Shown here: piece after piece, positions 32,683-43,380 of the stretch | Layout: every line of letters begins with the position of its first letter | Numbering within the stretch: position 1 is the first letter of the stretch | NCBI GenBank assembly: GCA_028386065.3 | Contig: JAKUCV010000186.1 | Span: forward strand, 1 to 64,000 | DNA from: Turnera subulata | Taxonomy: Eukaryota; Streptophyta; Magnoliopsida; Malpighiales; Passifloraceae | Direction: 5' to 3' | Length of the DNA: 64,000 nt | Position numbers and translations under genes: made by a program | Notes under the pieces: model-generated | The model's database searches: none | The model's input: the letters and a program-made list of their open reading frames with translations, nothing else | Told to the model about the DNA's origin: nothing

Positions 32683-33240
32683 GCCCTAGTTCAACTGAAC
32701 TTGGAGAGAACTTGTGTTTTTTTTTAAAACCACTCGATTGTTACTATTTGTGAGAATTCTACTAAAGCAATTACCCCCAAATTACAATCATCCGTGCTAG
32801 ACCGAATAAATATATTATTATTATTATTTAATGTTATAGAAATATTTTTACGTCACTATTCTATTAATCTAATTTTGAATTACCTTTTTTAAGTTTATTT
32901 TCAGGTTTATTCTCCAGATTTTATATAGGTTGATTATGTAGTGACAGAATATAATTAGTTTATATTAGGCTTAACTACATGGAAACTTAGCAAGGGATTC
33001 TCCGGAATCCAGGTATTTATTATTATTGAGTTTTCTTTAAGTATTTGCTTTTGTTTCCATTTAAATGACCTCACTCAACTCCTCTCCGAGTTTAATTTTC
33101 TTGATAATTATCCTAAATCACTCGGTTTATAGTACTTAGTAAAGAGTTCTGTGAGACGACCTTGAATACTATAACGCCTTGTATACTTGCAGGAGGCTAT
33201 CAAGAAACAATGTATTTCACATTATGGACAATTCATTTTT

Positions 33241-33437
33241 TGTTGTGAATTAATAGACTAAATCTGTGAATTGTTGAGGAAGGAGAGGAAAAATGAGGAG
33301 AAGAAATTGGCAGAAGGCAGTGGCTCGTTATACCACCATTCATGCTTTGTGTTTACAGACTTATATAGGAAAATCATACATATTAGGGGTAGGCGGTAAA
33401 TAATGACATCCACAAATAATACTTTATTTTTATAACA
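33241..33437 (-). repeat. Copia 3' LTR
   Basis: 197 bp, TG to CA. It contains CTATATAAG on the minus strand (rc of plus 33357-33367), a plausible TATA box. It matches the 5' LTR at 194 of 197 positions by eye. Confidence 0.92.
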
Positions 33438-33449
33438 CTCCCCCTTGGA

Positions 33450-35800
33450 TGTCATTGTGTATTGAGTAGAATACATTTAGGGGGTATTGCCTCATTAAAA
33501 ACCTTACCAAGAAAAACCCAGTGGGATAAAAACTTGGTGAAGGAAAAAAGAGTGCAGTGCTTATTCTACTCCCCCTCATTTTGGCCTCCATTGATTGCTT
33601 CATGTCGTAATCGTCCTTGTCAGCTTCTGGTGATATATATTTTGTCTGATCACTTTTGGTACATCATTACTTCAATTGGACGGAGTTAGCAGCATTATTT
33701 TTATGATTTTGTCGTTGGAGCGTCTATCTTCCCATCTTGCTTTTGTAGGCCCGATAACATAGCAATTTCATGTGTAAAATTGTGGCAGATGTCCGGCTGT
33801 GCAATGTGGATTAAATGGGGATGAGCATCTGCAAAACCAACTCTTTTTCTTCGGGTTTATAGGATTCACATCGCATCTTTTATACCCCGAAGATAAGGGC
33901 AAATTCATATCTTGCCAACAGGCTTAAATCATAAGCTTCAGGCTTTACAACAAGGTACTCCAGGACCAGTCTAATAGCACGGTATTTGGAAACTTCTTTG
34001 GGAGTTCCAATCATAAATAAGTTTATCCATACTCAAAATGATTTAAATTATGTAAAGATCAATTCAACTCTATTTTGTAATTTCCCGGGAATTAGTTGCT
34101 TCAGGCAACTTGGATCCTTCAGAGATCTTCATGTATATATCATAACTTATGGATCCAGAATAATAGGCTGTAATAGCATTCATTAGATGCATTTCTAATA
34201 TATTGCCAGACTTATCAAATAATTGCATCCACCACAGGGGAGTATATCTCCTCATAATTAATACCTGGTCGTTTGGGTAAAACTTTGTGCCACAAACCGT
34301 GCTTTATATCTCATTATTTATTTCTTTCCGCACAAATACCCTATTATGACCAATAGAATTTTACACCTTTTGGTGTACGGACTACAAGTCCAAAAAACTT
34401 CTCGCTTGGGCGAGTCCAATACAGCCTTAATTGTATTTCTATATTTTGGCCAATTATACCGTGCCTACATTCGTCAATGTGGGTTCATGATCCTCATTTC
34501 ATTTAGCGCTATATTAAACAATGAATATTCCGTCGACGGTTACTTTACGTCGGTTCCATCTTATCTCTGACACTGTAATTGAGATCTCATCATGCTCATT
34601 TATTTCAGGTACCTGAGTTACTTCTGGAACTTTATCAATTGTGTCAGAGAATCAACCTCTTCTGGAGGACTTTTAATTCAAACCTCTACTGGAGGTCTTA
34701 TTTTCTCACTGGGGTCATCTTATCGCTTTTGCTCCTTTTTCTCTATCGAGAATTTTTTTCTTTTTTGGAACCGAGTATAATCCATATGGATTCATTTGCA
34801 TACTTATATTGTTCTTCAGGAACATCAAAACAGGAGCATTTGCAGCTGGTATATAGTCACATATTTCAAATAAATATGTCTGGCAAATGACTTACTAATC
34901 TTTTGCAAATGAATCATTTCTTTGAGTTTCAGATTCATACTAATATTCGAGGATCAAAAATCAAATATTGATAAGTCATTTCAGTAATTTCTTGTCAGTA
35001 ATTTCTTGATCCAGCTGCTTATTTTCTCTCCCCCTGATGTTGGGTAAAACAACAACTAATAAGCAAATATTGCTATAAATGAATCTCCAATTCCTTGTCA
35101 TAGGTTTCAATTATCTTTATAATATATGGAGATACATACCCAACGTAGATTCCCAATCTTCTTTAAGGGACCAATTTCACAACCCTATGGTGGAGCATTA
35201 TATAACTCAAGGTCCGAAGATGGGAGATACTATGTATGTGACCATTAATCAATTAAATGGGGGAGTTCTTATAACATCATGTTGGCTTGATGCACAGTGT
35301 TGCTGCACATAAAATATCAATTTCTCAAGCAATAATATTTCATCAACAGTCATACAATCAATTGTCAATGTTCCCCCAGATTTGTTTGGGTTTATTTCCA
35401 ATGATATACAGTCTTTTATTGATGAAATATCCCAGCATTATCTAGACATATAGTCTAGTAACATAAGTAGAGACATGTGCCCGCAAGTGGCATAATAAGC
35501 GCGCACTTATGCCAACTTGCGTCACACAATAAACCATCTAGTCGATGCATCGTAAAAATTACCTAGATGGTTAATACCGCGGATTGATCAGTCCACGTTC
35601 ATATCCCTGAATTATTCTTAAACTTGCTGGTGATGCTAGGCCATTCTCATCTTAGGAAGGCCGTATAATAAATTTTGCAGCAAACAAACATATGAAAATT
35701 TATTGATTGTAAAAACTTCTGGTTTTTCAATCAATGATCAAAACAAATTTTGTGCATCATAATTGAACCGGGATGGCCCATCCGGTCATGCCAAACAATA
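33450..35800 (-). pseudogene. Copia pol remnants: GAG-pre-integrase, RT, C-terminus
   Basis: Near 35793-35746 the minus strand reads WHDRMGHPGSIMMHKI, a clear GAG-pre-integrase motif. At 34255-34070 it reads RRYTPLWWMQLF, LEMHLMNAITAYYSGSISYD and IYMKISEGSKLPEA, the N-terminal half of the copia reverse transcriptase. The last coding trace, LLSHWVFLGKVFNEAI-like, lies at about 33560-33480. Integrase between 35700 and 34300 is too decayed to follow, and the RT catalytic Asp-Asp segment is not recognisable. Confidence 0.7.
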
Positions 35801-38110
35801 AATCCATGAACCAACTTCAAGTTGGTGCCAGCTTCAGGCTATGCAAGCTGTGTATTTAAACACTTAAAATTGCTAGCTCCAGGCTAGTGCATTTCAGCTT
35901 CTGGCTGGATATGTTAAGTTTCAATTACTCAACTGCTAGCTTCAGGCTGCAATACATGTGTCAATATTAGGCTTATTCCTGCCACTCATGTCTGAAAAGA
36001 TCAGAATTATTGGACAATAATTAATGTAGTGGCAGACATTTTTAAAAGCAAATCCTTGAGGATTGTAAAGCTTTGGAATTTTTTGAATAATAATATAATC
36101 CATCGAAAAATCTTCTGGATCTTTTCGGGGACACCTGGCTATCTATGCTCAGGCTATAAAATGGGAGAAGGATTACATGGGAAGATACAGGAAAACTCAT
36201 AGATATGGAAAAATTCATCAAAGCAAACCAAGACAAAAATGCCTTCCCCAGCTACTGTTTTCTTTGTTGAGGGTGCCTCACTAGGCAGAAGAAATAGATT
36301 GGCCTATAGCATGGTAAATGAACAATAAGAGGAACTGCCTAATGAGCTAGCAAGAATCCCACGTTTGGTTTTTGTAGATGAGCTATACTCGTCTAGGTTC
36401 TTTGTGACTCCAATGGAAGAAACTTTCTTCTTGGAGGACCAAGGCAATCTTAGGACAAATTTTTATGGCTCAACTAACTCTGTAATGTTTTTCATATCTG
36501 CTAGGATGCAAGAATTCCAGCTAGAGCCTTCATGTCAAATTTTAAATCAAAGCAGTTATTATCAGGTTTCCATGATGGCTCGGAGCGTCCCAAGTGTGAC
36601 TGGGTTACCACCTACATGGCCTAAGGTACGACTTTTATTGTGGAATTGCATGGGTATAGCAAGAAAGTCTCAAGACTTTGTGTGTACCTTAAGGGATCTA
36701 AAGAATCAATACAAGCCCAACATGGTACTGATTACCGAGACTTTGTGGCAAGCAGGAGAGAATCATGGTGTGATTCCACTTCGTTTTCCTCCAACGAATC
36801 GGTTTGAGATACCTGGAGAAAACAACAGGGGTGGTATGTGGTTCTCCTGGAACGACAGTGTTAGGGTCAACATTAATGGTGAGGCTCAGAGTTTCAGGGT
36901 TAATGTTGAACCCAACAGATAGATTACTGTATAAAACATATGTATGAGAACCATTCCTCTTTGAATGTTCTCCAGTTATGTATCCGTTTTTGCAATAGTA
37001 ATATGCATATTTACTTTGAGCCTTTTCCATTTATTATCTCATTTATGCCCACAGGCACAAATAATTATACAGTCTTATTCGCTTCAGGGAATAAATCTGA
37101 GTCAATTCATTTAGGATCCACAATAATTCATTTTATTACCGGGGGTGTCTGTACTCGCGTAAATATACGATCTTCTAGATCATATTAAAACATGCGTTCT
37201 TCAGGAACATATTCGAATTTATGCTCTTCTGGAGCGTGTTAATCATTTTTCATTTCGAGATGTCATAATATGTTATAGTGACATCCACACATATAATTCT
37301 CCCCCTGCGGATGTCAATTTTGCATTCGTCGAGACTAATGCTTCAAGCATTATTCTAAGAAACAATTATAAATTACTGAAAAGTAAATAAAAATAAATTA
37401 CAATGCTTAATAATTTAAACTGAACATAAAATAAATTGAATATAGAATAAATTGCTCCTTCAGGGTAAGCAAGTATAATATCCACCTTCTGGTGGTCATA
37501 TAATTTCCATCTTCTGGTGGTAATAGGATTTATTTTCGATTTTTCTTTGAAAGATCTTCAGGATCTTTTTAACGGTGAGACTTACAGTCTTCGTTGTATT
37601 ATCTTGAGTCTGCTGGACTCTTATATTTAGTCTCCCAGACTATTATCATGTAAATTTCTGTCGGCATTTAATACCCATAATGAATTTCTTCTGGAAATTA
37701 TAAGGGTCTCGAATAACATAATTTAAACAAATAATTAAATAACTGAAAAATTAAAAGTAATGGGCCTTACATAAATTAGCCCAATAAAAATTAAATTATC
37801 GCAAAGCAAATGCGATGGGCCTTATACGAGCCCAATAAAATCGTAAAGAAATTAAAATGAGAAATTAAGCACAATGGGCCTTATATGAGCCCAATTGAAT
37901 TGTAAAGAACAGAATATTAAAATATAATGGGCCTAATATGAGCCCAAGTTTAATATAAACAATAAAATAAATACAATAACCTTCTGGGCTTTTGCTGCAT
38001 TTTTCTTTTATCGAGTCTTCTGAACTCTTTCATTTAGTCTTCGAGACTATTATGCATTTCAATGCACTTCAGCATTTAATACCCATATCAAATTTCTTCC
38101 GAAAATTTTG
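33930..38110. repeat. Dispersed array of short hairpins with TTCTG/TTCAG centre
   Basis: At least fifteen small inverted repeats share the layout arm-TTCWG-arm. Examples: AGTTGCTTCAGGCAACT (34094-34110), ACCTCTACTGGAGGT (34682-34696), TGTTCTTCAGGAACA (34810-34824), CTAGCTCCAGGCTAG (35873-35887), GATCTTCTAGATC (37169-37181), AAAGATCTTCAGGATCTTT (37550-37568), GAGTCTGCTGGACTC (37606-37620), AATTTCTTCTGGAAATT (37683-37699) and TAGTCTTCGAGACTA (38035-38049). Arms differ from site to site while the centre is kept. They occur in both pol-derived and leader sequence. Confidence 0.75.
36240..36930 (+). pseudogene. LINE ORF2 5' fragment inside the copia element
   Basis: A plus-strand frame (36365-36922) ends with VRLLLWNCMGIARKSQ (from about 36627), NMVLITETLW and RGGMWFSWNDSVRVNIN, the first third of a LINE endonuclease with its Asn and Glu metal ligands. 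It runs opposite to the copia element and stops abruptly. The upstream half of the frame is not recognised. Edges are approximate. Confidence 0.6.
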
Positions 38111-38245
38111 AGGGACACAAATCAAATAACATAATGAAATAAATAAATGCTGAATGAAAATAAATAAACAGGGGCTTTTTCTTAATTACCCCAATTAAAA
38201 TAAATGACAGAAAATTAAAATTGATGGGCCTTTTAATAGCCCAAT
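37755..38245. repeat. Array of TGGGCC-GAGCCCA inverted units in copia leader
   Basis: TGGGCCTTATAYGAGCCCA-like units occur at 37761, 37816, 37875, 37928 and 38225, each an inverted repeat around an AT-rich centre and separated by A-rich spacers. TGGGCC is the site II/TCP-type promoter motif; a regulatory role here is conjecture. Confidence 0.7.
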
Positions 38246-38389
38246 CAGAATCTAAATAAAAACATAAAAAATATGCTTACTCGATAAATCTTTCAGCAAT
38301 AATATATATAATATAGTATACTAGTATCCGGTTACTATTCCGGTATATATATATCCTTTTAATTTCATTTTCCCAAAAACTTTTTTTTA

Positions 38390-38570
38390 GTATATATTTT
38401 TCAGATTTTTTCTTTTTTCTTTTCTCTTTCCTCTTTTCTTTTCCTTTTTTTTTCCTTCCTTTCTTTTTCTCATTTTCTCTTCACCTCTTTTTTTTTTTTC
38501 TTTTTTTTCATTTTTCTCTTCTTTTCCTTTCCTTTTTTTTTTAAACTTTTTTCAAAAAAAAAAAAACAAA
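38390..38570. other. Pyrimidine tract in copia leader
   Basis: T- and C-rich on the plus strand (purine-rich in element orientation). It opens a Lys-rich frame on the minus strand that I do not consider a protein. Confidence 0.7.
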
Positions 38571-38574
38571 ACTG

Positions 38575-39210
38575 GGGCTGGGCTTGAACAGTAACAGTCC
38601 ATGCCCGTGCACAGTACCGCACCCAGGCCTGTGCAGTAGGCCCGATCCGGCAACCCAAACCCTTAGAGAAGAACCAGCTCGCGGCCCGTATCCATGACCT
38701 GGCCAAAACCGGGTCATCTTCTTCACAACCGGGTCGGGAGTTGCGGGGGCGGCGAGAGGGGACGGCATGGGCGAGCGGCAGCGGCGGCTTGAGGAGACGT
38801 AGAGGGCGAGCACGGGACGACACAGGGGGACAGCGCGGCGTCGTCGACTGGAGGCGAGCGACGGTCGTTGCGCGTAAAAGGAGCCGGATCGTCTCGGAAC
38901 CGACGGATCCTCGTAGAGTTGTCGCTGCTAGCAGCGACGGTGGTGGCTCTGCAGCGGGGGCGGCGGCGTGGAAAGGAGGCGCGATGAAGGGGCCGGCGCG
39001 AGGTGGTGCCGCTGCTGGCCTGAGGAGGCGCGACCGTCGCGTGCAAAAGGAGGCGGGTTGTCGGGCGTGACCGTCGGGTCCTGACATCCTGACGGCGCGT
39101 CGGGTCGCGGCGAAGGGCGGCGGAGGTGCTGTTGAGTCGGTGACGGAGTGGGGAACAGAATGGTGCCGGCGGTGTGGCGAGTGGTGGCCGGAAACGCTTA
39201 CGGATGAACA
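38575..39210 (-). other. GC-rich untranslated leader of the copia element
   Basis: Directly follows the 5' LTR and primer site in element orientation. GC content is far above the surroundings and gives long Arg/Pro/Ala-rich frames on both strands (for example 39228-38470 minus, 38741-39070 plus). None matches a known gag; composition explains them. A captured GC-rich host fragment is possible. Confidence 0.5.
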
Positions 39211-39349
39211 GTGCCGAGGGTGGTGCACTGTTTGTCTTCATCACTGGTTTTCAATTTTTTTCATTTCTGGTTTGATTTGTTTCTGGGTATTATTTTTTTT
39301 TATGCACACAGATAGTCTTTGCTAGGTAGAGACAATCGTGCTGATAACG

Positions 39350-39546
39350 TATTGTGAATTAATAGACTAAATCTGTGAATTGTTGAGGAAGGAGAGGAAA
39401 AATGAGGAGAAGAAATTGGCAGAAGGCAGTGGCTCGTTATACCACCATTCATGCTCTGTGTTTACAGACTTATATAGGAAAATCATACATATTAGGGGTA
39501 GGTGGTAAATAATGACATCCACAAATAATACTTTATTTTTATAACA
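39350..39546 (-). repeat. Copia 5' LTR
   Basis: 197 bp. Its inner end on the plus strand reads TATTGTG instead of TGTTGTG, one of the three differences from the 3' LTR. The primer-site-like ACGTTATCAGCACG follows on the minus strand. Confidence 0.92.
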
Positions 39547-39979
39547 TTTTTAAAGTTTTGTAGTTTTTCTTGTGTGAAAAGGGACCTAGCCCAAATTAAA
39601 TAAGTAATATATGCACAAAGTCTAGCAAAGCCAGCCATATCATTCAACAAAATTTGAAAACATGAATCAGGGGATTGCGCCAAAATGTGCAGACTAATGT
39701 CAGAAGTAAGACCCATATTTGCAAGGCAATCAGCTAAGGCATTTCCTTCCTTTAAGTATGATGGATAATCACCTACCAGTGGCGCCAAAATGAGCATCTC
39801 CAAAATGTGTGAGAGGAGAGGATCAAAAGCCTCAGTCCATTGTAATAGTTGTATCATTGCCAAGGAATCCAGCTCTAAGAAAATCTGTCAAATTCCAACA
39901 TCCCAAGCATAGGAAAGCCCTAAAAAAACAGCCCATCTCAGCTTTAAAGGCTGAGTAAAAGCTAAATGGTTTGCCAACA
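39547..39979 (-). pseudogene. Orphan LINE RNase H fragment, copy B
   Basis: Same fragment as 4741-5180: AFKAEM, LELDSLAMIQLLQW and EGNALADCLANMG on the minus strand in broken frame. The copia element landed in its terminal T run. Confidence 0.75.
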
Positions 39980-40099
39980 AGGGTTGACTTAGTTGGTTGA
40001 GATTCGGTAAGCACTCTCATTAGGTTGAGAATTCGAACCCCACCGACTATCCCGTTGAGCCCGGTGATTTGCCCTAGCCAGGACTGAGGGGCCTCCCCT

Positions 40100-40103
<4 letters not shown>
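39980..40103 (+). mobile_element. tRNA-like SINE, copy B
   Basis: Counterpart of 5181-5304. The A-box reads TGACTTAGTTGG (39985-39996), one change from copy A, and the B-box-like AATTCGAACC is at 40030-40039. A TA repeat follows. Confidence 0.55.

Positions 40104-40147
<44 letters not shown>
40104..40147. repeat. (TA)n microsatellite, copy B
   Basis: About 22 TA units, shorter than the copy A tract. Confidence 0.95.
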
Positions 40148-40150
<3 letters not shown>

Positions 40151-40164
40151 GCTAGCCCACTATA

Positions 40165-40431
40165 CAGGGGCGGATCTAGAAAATTTTTTAAAAGGGAGCC
40201 AAATTATATACTATCTAAATTATTAGGGGGTTAATTGGATTTGTGTGTGAAAATATGATGAAAATTGAAGGCAAAATGCCCAAGGTGAGGCTCGAACTCA
40301 GGTTGGGGGGGCAAAGAAGGCAATCTCATCCACCAAGCTAAAGGTTTTTTCTAATTCATGCCCACTATAACATATATAACATAATCTTAGGGCGGGCTAG
40401 GGCCCCCTTGCTCCCCCTATATCCGCCCCTG
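40165..40431. mobile_element. hAT-type MITE (copy B only)
   Basis: 267 bp with exact 11-bp terminal inverted repeats CAGGGGCGGAT and ATCCGCCCCTG, and a perfect 8-bp target duplication CCACTATA (40157-40164 and 40432-40439). TIR and duplication length are diagnostic for hAT. No transposase; copy A has the empty site. Confidence 0.93.
40287..40340 (-). other. tRNA-like Pol III promoter inside the hAT MITE
   Basis: On the minus strand TAGCTTGGTGG (40340-40330) fits the A-box and GAGTTCGAGCCTC (40299-40287) fits the B-box, 30 bp apart. This suggests the MITE absorbed a tRNA- or SINE-derived segment. Confidence 0.6.
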
Positions 40432-40439
40432 CCACTATA

Positions 40440-41362
40440 TATGTTAATTGCACACAAAATATTAGTTTCATGAATTTAAGTTTTTCACGCTATTTTTGTT
40501 ATATGTTATTGTATCATTTTTTGTTTTGGCGTACTATATGTTAATTACACACACGAAATATTCTTCTAGCTTATTTACTGTTATACTCTCTCTAATTGCT
40601 TATAGACTGTTATAGTTGAATGTTTGCAAATCAATAAATGGATGAACTATGAGATTAACTCTACCAAATTAATAACAATTTTGTAAAGCCTAGAAACTGC
40701 ATGCAACAATGAGAGCGATCAAATAAAGATGGTGATGAATCAGTTTTGCCAGGTATAGCGAGCAATCTCTATGAACATGGCAATTGATTAAATTTGCCCC
40801 TAGCTCCTAAAATATGGAAAAGTTCCCGTTATAGATAGTTTATCCTTGCCAAATTCCATTTGCAGATAATGATGATGAAATTTAAAACAGAAACGGCAAG
40901 TAATCTTTCTATTGGTACAAAAGTTTTTTTGGACGGGGGTATGTAGGCAAAAGGTTTTTTTCCCGGGTGGTAATGACAAAATGTATGTTTCTTCTAAATT
41001 GCTCGTTTAAGTTTCTCCAATACATCTCAATTCCTCTTGCAAATAACTAATCGTGGCCAAGGATCTGTTCAAGTAAAATTGAGCTTGGCACGAAAGTTAA
41101 CGAAATGGAGAAAACATTATCATTAGATCTCATATTTGAAAACTCTCATGAAAGGATAGTCAATTGATAAAAACTCTAAATCTTGTTTTCACAACTTCCA
41201 TCACTTTCTGAAAGATTAAGCTGTAAAAAATATAATTTGTGTAAAGTTTTGAGGATGACACATTTTTTTTAATAAAAAAAAAGTAATCCACACGAAGAAA
41301 ATTCATTGTTATTTACTCCTCTGTATATATCCAGTTGATTGTAATTGCCTAGTTGCATGTAC
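40440..41362. other. Duplicated AT-rich upstream DNA, copy B; no gene seen
   Basis: Counterpart of 5390-6330 with scattered substitutions and small length changes in homopolymers. Confidence 0.5.
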
Positions 41363-41662
41363 AATGACTAAGTAACCACAAGATCCAACCAATACAAGCT
41401 AGTTAGTTGAAGTAATAATAAGGAATTTAGTTCTACTTATATAGAATTTGAGTTCGAATACTTATATGTATATGCATGCGTGCCATTGCGGGTCTTCAGG
41501 TACGAAAACTAGGCATTATACATATAATGACTAGTACTTATAAGATCCGACCAACAAGTTAGGTTAGTTAAGTAATAAGTAATTTGGTTCTACTTATGTA
41601 GGTTTCGAGTTCGAGTCTCTATATATGTGTATGATCCCCGGTCTTCGGGATACGGGAACTAA
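41363..41662 (+). repeat. Two tandem SINE-like units upstream of MADS gene, copy B
   Basis: Units 41363-41512 and 41526-41662 correspond to 6331-6480 and 6494-6630 and keep the B-box-like GAGTTCGA in both. Confidence 0.55.
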
Positions 41663-41941
41663 AAAAAATACATCTAGATAAAGATTGTTAAATCAATTAG
41701 AAAGAGAAAAATTGGCAAGTACCCGTTAGGAAAATTATCAAATGGATGCAGCACAAATTCCTGAAAATAACATTTCTAACTTTGCAATTAAATTATTATT
41801 CCTCTGCAAATTAAGAAGTTAAAGTATGGAATGGGAAGAGCCAGCCTGTTAATGTTTTTTGTTGGATTAAAATGGAAAGAAGCAAATTTAGAAATTCAAT
41901 CCTGTGGCGATGAGAACATTATTGTGTTTTGTTTTCACCAT

Positions 41942-41949
41942 TATAAATA
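41942..41949 (+). promoter_or_regulatory. TATA box of MADS-box gene, copy B
   Basis: TATAAATA at the same 126-bp distance from the ATG as in copy A; the segment between them is nearly unchanged. Confidence 0.6.
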
Positions 41950-42074
41950 CAACAGCCAAACTACATCAAGAACACCATCGAGTAGGACTTTCAGGCCATA
42001 TCACATTAAACTACTTCTCGCAGTTCCATTCTTTTTATATTTTTTTTTACTCACCAGGAAGCTTAATTTTCTCA

Positions 42075-42707
42075 ATGGCAGGGAAGCAGAAGCAAACCAA
42101 GGGGAGGCAAAAGATCGAAATGAAGAGGATCGAGAATGCAGAAGACAGGCTGATCACGTTCTCAAAGAGGAGGTCAGGCATTTATAAAAAGGCCAGCGAA
42201 GTATCCACACTCTGTGGTGCAGAGGTTGGTGTGCTTGTGTTCTCACCAGCGGGCAAGCCCTTCACCTTTGGCCACCCATCCGTGGAAACCCTTGCTAGTC
42301 GCTATCTCGCCCAAGACCCACCACCCAGCGGCCGCCCAAACCCTCTCGTGGAGGCTCACCGGAAGGAGAGGATCAGCGAGCTCAACCAGCAACTCAACCA
42401 AACCATTGCCCGCCTCGAAGCTGAAAAACAACGAGGGAAGGTGCTGAAGCAGCTTAGAAGCAAGCAGGAGGGCAAGGGTTGGTGGGATGCTAACCTTGAC
42501 GACCTTAACGTACAAGAACTCCGCCAATTGCTTTCCAGGTTTGAAAATGTCTACCAACATTTGTGCTCCAATGTCAAAGAGAAAAGAATGAGTAGACTTG
42601 GGAACAGTTCCTCAACATCTGCTGCTGCCAATGAAGCTGGCCCTTCTGCTGCTGCTGCTGCTCTTGGTTATGGTGGTGGGCGCAGGCATTTTAATTTAAA
42701 TAATTAA
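42075..42707 (+). CDS. Type I (M-alpha) MADS-box transcription factor, AGL62-like, copy B
   Basis: Single exon, 210 residues, same protein as 7043-7675. The MADS domain (residues 9-69) has [46 protein letters not shown] and FTFGHP; a Glu/Lys/Gln-rich probable coiled coil and an Ala-rich tail follow. The only coding-frame change near the gene is in the 5' UTR (Ser to Pro codon in the untranslated extension). Unlike copy A, this copy keeps its native 3' flank with an AATAAA signal about 190 bp after the stop, so it is the better candidate for a fully functional transcription unit. Upstream, a copia element and a hAT MITE now sit 2.5 and 1.6 kb from the start. Expression in endosperm or central cell would be expected from relatives but is not shown. 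Confidence 0.93.
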   Translation: MAGKQKQTKGRQKIEMKRIENAEDRLITFSKRRSGIYKKASEVSTLCGAEVGVLVFSPAGKPFTFGHPSVETLASRYLAQDPPPSGRPNPLVEAHRKERISELNQQLNQTIARLEAEKQRGKVLKQLRSKQEGKGWWDANLDDLNVQELRQLLSRFENVYQHLCSNVKEKRMSRLGNSSSTSAAANEAGPSAAAAALGYGGGRRHFNLNN

Positions 42708-42811
42708 ATAGTACTGTTTCATGGTTATAGTCTAGCTAGTATTAACCACAGTGCAATACCGAGACATTCGGCTTTGTTCGGCCTTGCTTTTTTTTTTTTT
42801 TCTTTTTGTTG

Positions 42812-43380
42812 GCTAGCTATAGCAGATTTTAATTATTACACAGGAAGACACTTCAGTCACTGAAGTTCAGTGCTTCTTCTTTGTATTTTGTTTTCGTAAT
42901 AATAAAGTTCGTCTTTCTCATGGAATGATGTATTTTATATTTGTAAGAAAAGTTATATATCAATCGCCTTAACACGACTAATTAATACTGTCTTTCAGAG
43001 TTTAGAAGATGGTTGAGCATCTGATGGGTACGTTAGTGTTTTTTCTTTTTGGAATTTTGGTATTGATATAACTAGGCCCAATTTTATTAACTATGCAAGA
43101 GGATAGGATACATGGAGAAAAGGTATATATAGTAAATTTGGGCCTTGAATATCCCAGTAAAAAAATCTGCCTCCTAAGTTGTGATTTCAGGATATTTACG
43201 TGGGGTGTGCTCTCTGGCATGTGCTCGATTAAGCTTTTCGGGTCCTTGAGTCCTGAACCTTATCATCTTTGGGCTTAGACCTCTTGAATTGTCGGCCGAA
43301 GGATGGATTGTACTATTTTAAGTATATACCTCACAATCCATAATAACCAACTATACTTTTTCGTTAATGTAGCTATGGTT
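42812..43380. other. 3' flank present only in copy B
   Basis: 569 bp bounded by GCTAGC repeats (42812-42817 and 43381-43386). It has no ORF that I support; it holds the poly(A) signal and T-rich DNA. Confidence 0.7.
42901..42906 (+). terminator. Polyadenylation signal of MADS gene, copy B
   Basis: AATAAA about 195 bp after the stop codon, followed by T-rich sequence. It lies in the 569 bp missing from copy A. Confidence 0.5.

Larger units (their letters stand above)
26481..32744 (-). mobile_element. Full-length, degenerate L1-type LINE
   Basis: Target duplication TATTTGTGAGA lies at 26470-26480 and 32745-32755. The left end starts with a T run (poly(A) tail), the right end with a 5' UTR of about 60 bp before ORF1. 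ORF1 and ORF2 are both present but broken. The same insertion is truncated in copy A (2282-4255), so it predates the duplication. Confidence 0.9.
33241..39546 (-). mobile_element. Ty1-copia LTR element (copy B only)
   Basis: Ends are TG and CA with a 5-bp TTTTT duplication (33236-33240 and 39547-39551). LTRs of 197 bp differ at only three positions. On the minus strand the interior begins with ACGTTATCAGCACG, a primer-site-like sequence containing TATCAG, and ends with the polypurine tract AAGGGGGAG (33438-33446) touching the 3' LTR. Copy A has the empty site at 4740-4755. The pol region is badly broken, so recent movement must have used proteins from elsewhere. Confidence 0.92.

Noticed and set aside
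38470..39244. Arg/Pro-rich 252- and 173-codon minus-strand frames
   Set aside because: High-GC leader of the copia element; overlapping frames on both strands with no domain.
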